DNA of 21,761 nt from Phoronis australis. Lineage: Eukaryota; Phoronida; Phoronidae. The notes beneath the pieces are model-generated. The model had not been told where the DNA came from, ran no database searches, and saw only the letters and a list, made by a program, of their open reading frames with translations. The translations under genes were made by a program, and so were the position numbers. How positions within the stretch are numbered: the first letter of the stretch is position 1; each line of letters starts with the position of its first letter. Location of the stretch: the NCBI GenBank assembly GCA_002633005.1, contig NMRA01000488.1, positions 33,261 through 55,021 of the forward strand. The letters run 5' to 3'. Shown one piece after another: positions 18,701-21,761 of the stretch.

Positions 18701-21377
18701 AGTTCTGTACCTTCTGTTGGGGGAGGGGCATACCCCAATGATCCTGTCTGTGACAGGTATTATGACAGGCATTATTATTACCCCTTTGAGGGTTAATAAA
18801 CTACTTTACTCTTACTTTGCATAAAACATTGTTTTCCAGCGTAGGAGATCTGAAGAAGACGAGAGAATGATGCGAAGCTATTTACAAGAAGGGGACCTGA
18901 TAAGTGTATCCTTTTAACAAGAATAAGTGAAATGTCCCCCGAGGGACATAAAAAAGTGTTGTGTATTGAAGAAGTGACGAGACGGTTTACTTTATGCATG
19001 ATGTGCGATTGATTTGAGTTGACTCACGTGTAAGAGTTGTTAGTTTCTCGACATCTATAACAACCAAAGTCCACGTAAAAGTTCATGGTAACCCAGTGAG
19101 GTTGCATCAAACATCCCTCATAGAAGTCTTTACTGCTCTGAGAGCATGAAAATTATACTTCTGCTTGAACCAGTTTCAAATTGTGGTCAAGTTGAGAAGA
19201 ATGAATCAGAATTTTTTAGTCACGGGACATTTTTTAACTCCAATGTGTGAATCATTTGATCATTACACCTGGTGGCATGATGGATTTGGTGGGCGCTTAA
19301 AACGCTATAAAACAACAAAACTTGAAATTTACATCCTAGTCACATGTGGTGGTACTGAATCTTTTATCCACAGAATGCTCTGTTACCGACCAGACACAAC
19401 TTGGGTAAAATCTCCTAAATTTTGGGCAAAAATAATTGTCCCTGTTCCGTTTTCTTGGAGTCTTTTTATCATTGTTGTGAATGCCTATATATTTGTCTAG
19501 TTATTGTCAGATGGTAATATTTTACAGAACTTGAAAAAATGGTAAGGCACTTACTTTTTGATGCATATCTTTTGTGAAAAAATTTGAAAATAAAATTTCA
19601 TTGTCCTCCGTATTGTTTCCTATGTTGATGAGATTTTCCACATTTTAATATGTCGCCATCATATTGAAAAATGACAAGTGTTTCTATAATTCTTCTTGAT
19701 TACATTTTTCCTCAAACATTGCGATCAGGCAGAGGTTCAACAAGTGTTCTCAGATGGATCTTTGTCTTTACACACCAGAAGTTTGAAATACGGAAAGGTA
19801 ACTGTCAATTAGTTGATTGTCTTTTTTTCATTTGACAATCAAGCATTTTGTTTGTGCCTAAGTTGGGAAATACAATTTCAAGATAACCCCCATTTTCAAG
19901 AATTAGAGAATGATTTAGTAATTTTTGGTTTCTAGTTTCTGTTTACTTCTATTGCACAAGACGAAAAGGGACAAGAATATGAATTCCCTTTCACGATGTT
20001 ATCAAAGCATACGTCTTACTAATTGAGCTTTCTGAATTTTGTTTCTAAACGCAAATTAGTTAATTTTGGTTTCATTGTTGTTTGCCATTTTCCGGTGTGT
20101 AACTCCTTAATACCAGACGGGATATTTTTACATCCTACATATACTTGAAATTGAAGTTTCCATTTTCAACTGTCGTCGGATGGACATGCAGTGAGACTGT
20201 TATGACATTAGGGAGAACCTGTTTTGTGTTAGTATGAATTTTATACTGTTTTTGTTAAGCTTGCTCAGGGAACCTTGGTGCAGGTGTCACCCTCTCTTGT
20301 TAAGCGGAGGAAGACTCACTTTCACAACTTGCCGTGTGGCGCTAGTGTCATCTTAGGAAACAATGGCTATCTATGGATATGTCCGACGATAAACGAAGAC
20401 ACAGATAACACTGGTGGTTTTATTCAAAATTTAGAGGTAATTGCTTTTTATGATCATGTCTTATTACTAATTGTTAGAAGAGGAAAATGTTTGAGAACTT
20501 TAATTTATTTATTGCTCATACTGTAATTAGAGAGTCACTGATTCCATGGTTTCATGGTTCAGGGCTTGGAATTTTCCGCGGAAACGTGTTCTGTCCGCGC
20601 ATTTTATTATATTTCCGCGTAAAAAAATCGGATTTCATATAAAATTTCCGCAGCAAATTCCTTTCTTACCGCGGCGTTGCAAACGACGTTCACCTCGAAA
20701 AGCGGAAGTTGCTCTTTATGTTTCGGAGGAACATAAATTGTCAACATTGCCGGGGCATCTGGGATAGCGTGGTGGGATTTTCAATGGCGACTCGTGTTAT
20801 TGTAAACCGTGGCGACAAATACTACGGCTCTGCAGCCAAAAATGTGTGGGTTGGGAGTGGATGGACGAGATAAAACGACGCATACGCATGCTACTGATGG
20901 TGGTAACGTTTTTTTTTTAGTCCCGATTTTTGTCGGGGAAAGGTTAATATCGACCATTTCAAGGCTGGGTAGCGCGCATGATTTGGGCCTTAAAAGTTTC
21001 CGCGTTTTTTGTCATTGGTCATTCCAAGCCCTGATGGTTGTAGGAAATCTTAAATTCCGTACCTTACTTGCCATACAGAAATTAGAAAGAGAACACTGTC
21101 TTATTCAGAAAGAAAGTGTAGATACTTTTAGTAAATGTGTTTTGTTTGCAAGGTGACCGTTAACTGGGTTGGACCTAGTTGGGTTCAAGTGGCAAATTTG
21201 ACGACAAGTCAGTTTCGCTGCATCAAGTCATCATGTTTTATTTTTTAGCCTGTGAACCGTGTCGACCGAGAAGTTATTGCACGTCTCAGAAACTCTATAG
21301 TTGCATTGGCGCAACAGAAAATGATGCTCTTTGACACAAGCATTTTGTACACCTATGAAGCGTCACTCAAACACAGT
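15639..21377 (+). CDS. EXOSC2: Exosome complex component RRP4 (EXOSC2), 3' end outside window
   Basis: The protein is a trimeric-cap subunit of the RNA exosome, the 3'-to-5' RNA processing and decay machine of nucleus and cytoplasm. Rrp4 helps thread RNA into the barrel. Seven exons join as 15639-15760, 16856-16957, 17659-17794, 18840-18905, 19729-19797, 20260-20436 and 21249-21377, giving 801 bases and 267 intact codons. Domains in order are: Rrp4 N-terminal beta domain (about residues 25-75, PGDVITTDTGFMRGHGTYM), S1 RNA-binding domain (about 76-165, with KRWRVETNSR and SLHTRSLKYGK) and KH domain (about 167-240, with GNNGYLW at 198-204). Human EXOSC2 has 293 residues, so about 25 C-terminal residues are missing beyond the window. 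The start is the first in-frame ATG; the N-terminal ~25 residues are lineage-specific, as usual. No frame damage is seen. Confidence 0.97.
15761..16855 (+). other. EXOSC2 intron 1 (1095 bp)
   Basis: GT-AG, with acceptor GTATTCCTCTTTCAG. Open frames at 16318-16539 and 16565-16837 have no support as genes. No transposon or snoRNA was recognised. Confidence 0.85.
16856..16957 (+). CDS. EXOSC2: EXOSC2 exon 2
   Basis: 102 bases, phase 2 in and out. Encodes RGHGTYMDNDCLKASVAG followed by VVDRVNKLVSV, the second half of the N-terminal domain. Donor ACAAG|GTAGGC. Confidence 0.95.
16958..17658 (+). other. EXOSC2 intron 2 (701 bp)
   Basis: GT-AG, with acceptor AGTCTAGTCTTTCCAG. AT-rich, no inserted element recognised. 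Confidence 0.85.
17659..17794 (+). CDS. EXOSC2: EXOSC2 exon 3
   Basis: 136 bases, phase 2 in, phase 0 out. Encodes the start of the S1 domain (YNGEVGDIVIGRI, KRWRVETNSR, SSVNLPGGEL), nearly identical to vertebrate Rrp4. Donor GAACTG|GTTAGT. Confidence 0.96.
17795..18839 (+). other. EXOSC2 intron 3 (1045 bp), carries a transposon
   Basis: GT-AG, with acceptor ACATTGTTTTCCAG. A 475 bp DNA transposon begins 80 bp after the donor and is in the same orientation as its relative in intron 6. Confidence 0.85.
17869..18355 (+). mobile_element. Non-autonomous DNA transposon copy 1, 6-bp TSD
   Basis: The element spans 17875-18349 (475 bp). Its left end CAAGGCTTGGAAT and right end ATTCCAAGCCCTG form a 13-bp terminal inverted repeat with one mismatch. 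It is flanked by perfect TTTACA duplications (17869-17874 and 18350-18355). The inside is rich in TTCCGCGG-type and AGTTTCCGCG motifs and matches the copy at 20560-21033 along its length. An ATG equivalent to that of copy 2 (18111) meets TGA after five codons, so it has no coding capacity. CAGGG termini suggest the hAT superfamily; a 6-bp duplication is shorter than the usual 8. Confidence 0.92.
18840..18905 (+). CDS. EXOSC2: EXOSC2 exon 4
   Basis: 66 bases, phase 0 in and out. Encodes RRRSEEDERMMRSYLQEGDL and the following IS, a charged helix-like insert within the S1 region. Its donor AGT|GTATCCTTTT is of U12 type. Confidence 0.96.
18906..19728 (+). other. EXOSC2 intron 4 (823 bp), U12-type
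   Basis: The 5' splice site GTATCCTTTT is an exact match to the minor-spliceosome consensus (RTATCCTTT). Near the 3' end, TTCCTCAAA at 19708-19716 resembles the U12 branch-site consensus TTCCTTRAY. Its adenosines lie 13-14 bases before the AG, within the normal short range. The acceptor ACATTGCGATCAG lacks a pyrimidine tract, unlike the gene's other acceptors. An ATGTCCC/GGGACAT hairpin lies at 18932-18949. An open frame at 19165-19500 inside the intron has no support. Confidence 0.88.
18932..18949. repeat. Small hairpin near the 5' end of the U12 intron
   Basis: ATGTCCC and GGGACAT pair perfectly (7 bp) around a CCGA tetraloop, 26 bases after the 5' splice site. Function unknown. Confidence 0.5.
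19729..19797 (+). CDS. EXOSC2: EXOSC2 exon 5
   Basis: 69 bases, phase 0 in and out. Encodes AEVQQVFSDGSLSLHTRSLK and the following YGK, the last strands of the S1 domain. Donor GGAAAG|GTAACT. Confidence 0.97.
19798..20259 (+). other. EXOSC2 intron 5 (462 bp)
   Basis: GT-AG, with acceptor TACTGTTTTTGTTAAG. A second AG nine bases further on gives an in-frame alternative (see findings). No element recognised inside. Confidence 0.82.
20260..20436 (+). CDS. EXOSC2: EXOSC2 exon 6
   Basis: 177 bases, phase 0 in and out. Encodes LAQGTLVQVSPSLVKRRKTH and most of the KH domain, including GASVILGNNGYLWI, ending GGFIQNLE. The start was chosen because LAQG aligns with LGQG in human EXOSC2. Donor TTAGAG|GTAATT. 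Confidence 0.95.
20437..21248 (+). other. EXOSC2 intron 6 (812 bp), carries a transposon
   Basis: GT-AG, with acceptor GTTTTATTTTTTAG. More than half of the intron is the second copy of the 6-bp-TSD transposon. Confidence 0.85.
20554..21039 (+). mobile_element. Non-autonomous DNA transposon copy 2, 6-bp TSD
   Basis: The element spans 20560-21033 (474 bp). CAGGGCTTGGAAT and ATTCCAAGCCCTG form a perfect 13-bp terminal inverted repeat, flanked by perfect ATGGTT duplications (20554-20559 and 21034-21039). It aligns with the intron 3 copy from end to end, lacking a ~20 bp stretch near its left end and carrying small insertions elsewhere. An internal ATG at 20784 opens 29 codons beginning MATRVIVNRGDKYYGSAAKN before TAA at 20873. 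This could be the remnant of the N-terminus of an element-encoded protein. Confidence 0.93.
21249..21377 (+). CDS. EXOSC2: EXOSC2 exon 7
   Basis: 129 bases, phase 0 in and out. Encodes VDREVIARLRNSIVAL and LFDTSILYTYEASLKHS, the C-terminal part after the KH core. The donor AGT|GTAAGT shows that at least one more coding exon follows beyond the window. Confidence 0.95.
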
Positions 21378-21761
21378 GTAAGTGCACTTTAAGGTTATGC
21401 TGGACCCTAGAAAAGTGTCATATTTGGTCAACTTCGGAACATTATATCTAAAAAATGGTTACGCGACCTAATTAATGGCATATTGGTAAAAAGTCAACAT
21501 CAAATTCTACAGAATATCGACTTTCTGTAGTTTTGGTTTTGTATGGTTGAATACACACTTGTTGATAAGGTCCTTCATAATGTTTATGATGTATTTGCAT
21601 GCTCTACACTATGCTGATGTAAGGTCCTTCATAATGTTTATGATGTATTTGCACGCTCTACACTATGCTGATGTAAGGTCCTTCATAATGTTTATGATGT
21701 ATTTGCACGCTCTACACTATGCTGATGTAAGGTCCTTCATAATGTTTATGATGTATTTGCA
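21378..21761 (+). other. EXOSC2 intron 7, 5' part
   Basis: The intron runs off the window end. Its visible part ends in the 54-bp tandem array. Confidence 0.85.
21567..21761. repeat. 54-bp tandem repeat, at least 3.6 copies
   Basis: Units start AAGGTCCTTCATAATG at 21567, 21621, 21675 and 21729 and are cut by the window end. They are nearly identical; the first unit has GCATGCTC where later ones have GCACGCTC. The array is young or still being homogenised, and its true length cannot be known from here. Confidence 0.95.

Noticed and set aside
19165-19500. 111-codon plus-strand open frame as a separate gene
   Set aside because: It lies wholly inside the U12 intron of EXOSC2, has no recognisable motif and no splice support.
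21590-21625. C/D-box snoRNA in the 54-bp repeats (ATGATGT and CTGA)
   Set aside because: The boxes are imperfect and only about 30 bases apart, too close for a C/D snoRNA, and no terminal stem is present.
1-21761. CRISPR array, operon, prophage or other prokaryotic system
   Set aside because: The gene content and intron structure are those of an animal nuclear genome. The tandem repeats lack unique spacers.

Overview
The window looks like nuclear DNA of a marine invertebrate animal, most likely a deuterostome such as a cephalochordate or hemichordate. It has large introns with GT-AG borders and short exons. It also carries a tRNA-derived SINE and non-autonomous DNA transposons, and it lacks any bacterial-style operon. 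The species is inferred only from how closely the one clear gene resembles its vertebrate counterpart.

The right quarter (about 15.6 kb to the end) holds the only securely identified gene: EXOSC2 (Rrp4), the S1/KH RNA-binding cap subunit of the RNA exosome, on the + strand. Seven coding exons can be placed to the base (267 codons, intact frame, matching splice phases). The last coding exon, roughly 25 residues, lies beyond the window. Intron 4 has the hallmarks of a minor-spliceosome (U12-type) intron. Introns 3 and 6 each carry one copy of the same ~475 bp transposon, each with identical 13-bp inner termini and its own perfect 6-bp target duplication. Intron 7 ends the window in a 54-bp tandem array.

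The left 15 kb is mostly non-coding and repeat-rich. It contains a WSC-domain exon on the + strand (1762-2034, phase 1-1); a ~510 bp repeat present twice, the second copy flanked by ~138 bp direct repeats; a hAT-like MITE at 6350-6661; and a tRNA-derived SINE at 7015-7252 framed by a perfect 12-bp duplication. On the - strand, a plausible first exon of a type II membrane protein (10350-10503) is phase-compatible with an acidic candidate exon (8303-8388). Several other open frames (4292-4640, 7495-7719, 7883-8200, 10520-10750, 11204-11735, 13903-14130) look protein-like to some degree, but I do not recognise them and list them with low confidence.

Nothing in the window amounts to a multi-gene system. 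The most informative observations are the U12 intron, the 6-bp-TSD transposon family inside EXOSC2, the SINE, and the candidate - strand membrane-protein gene.
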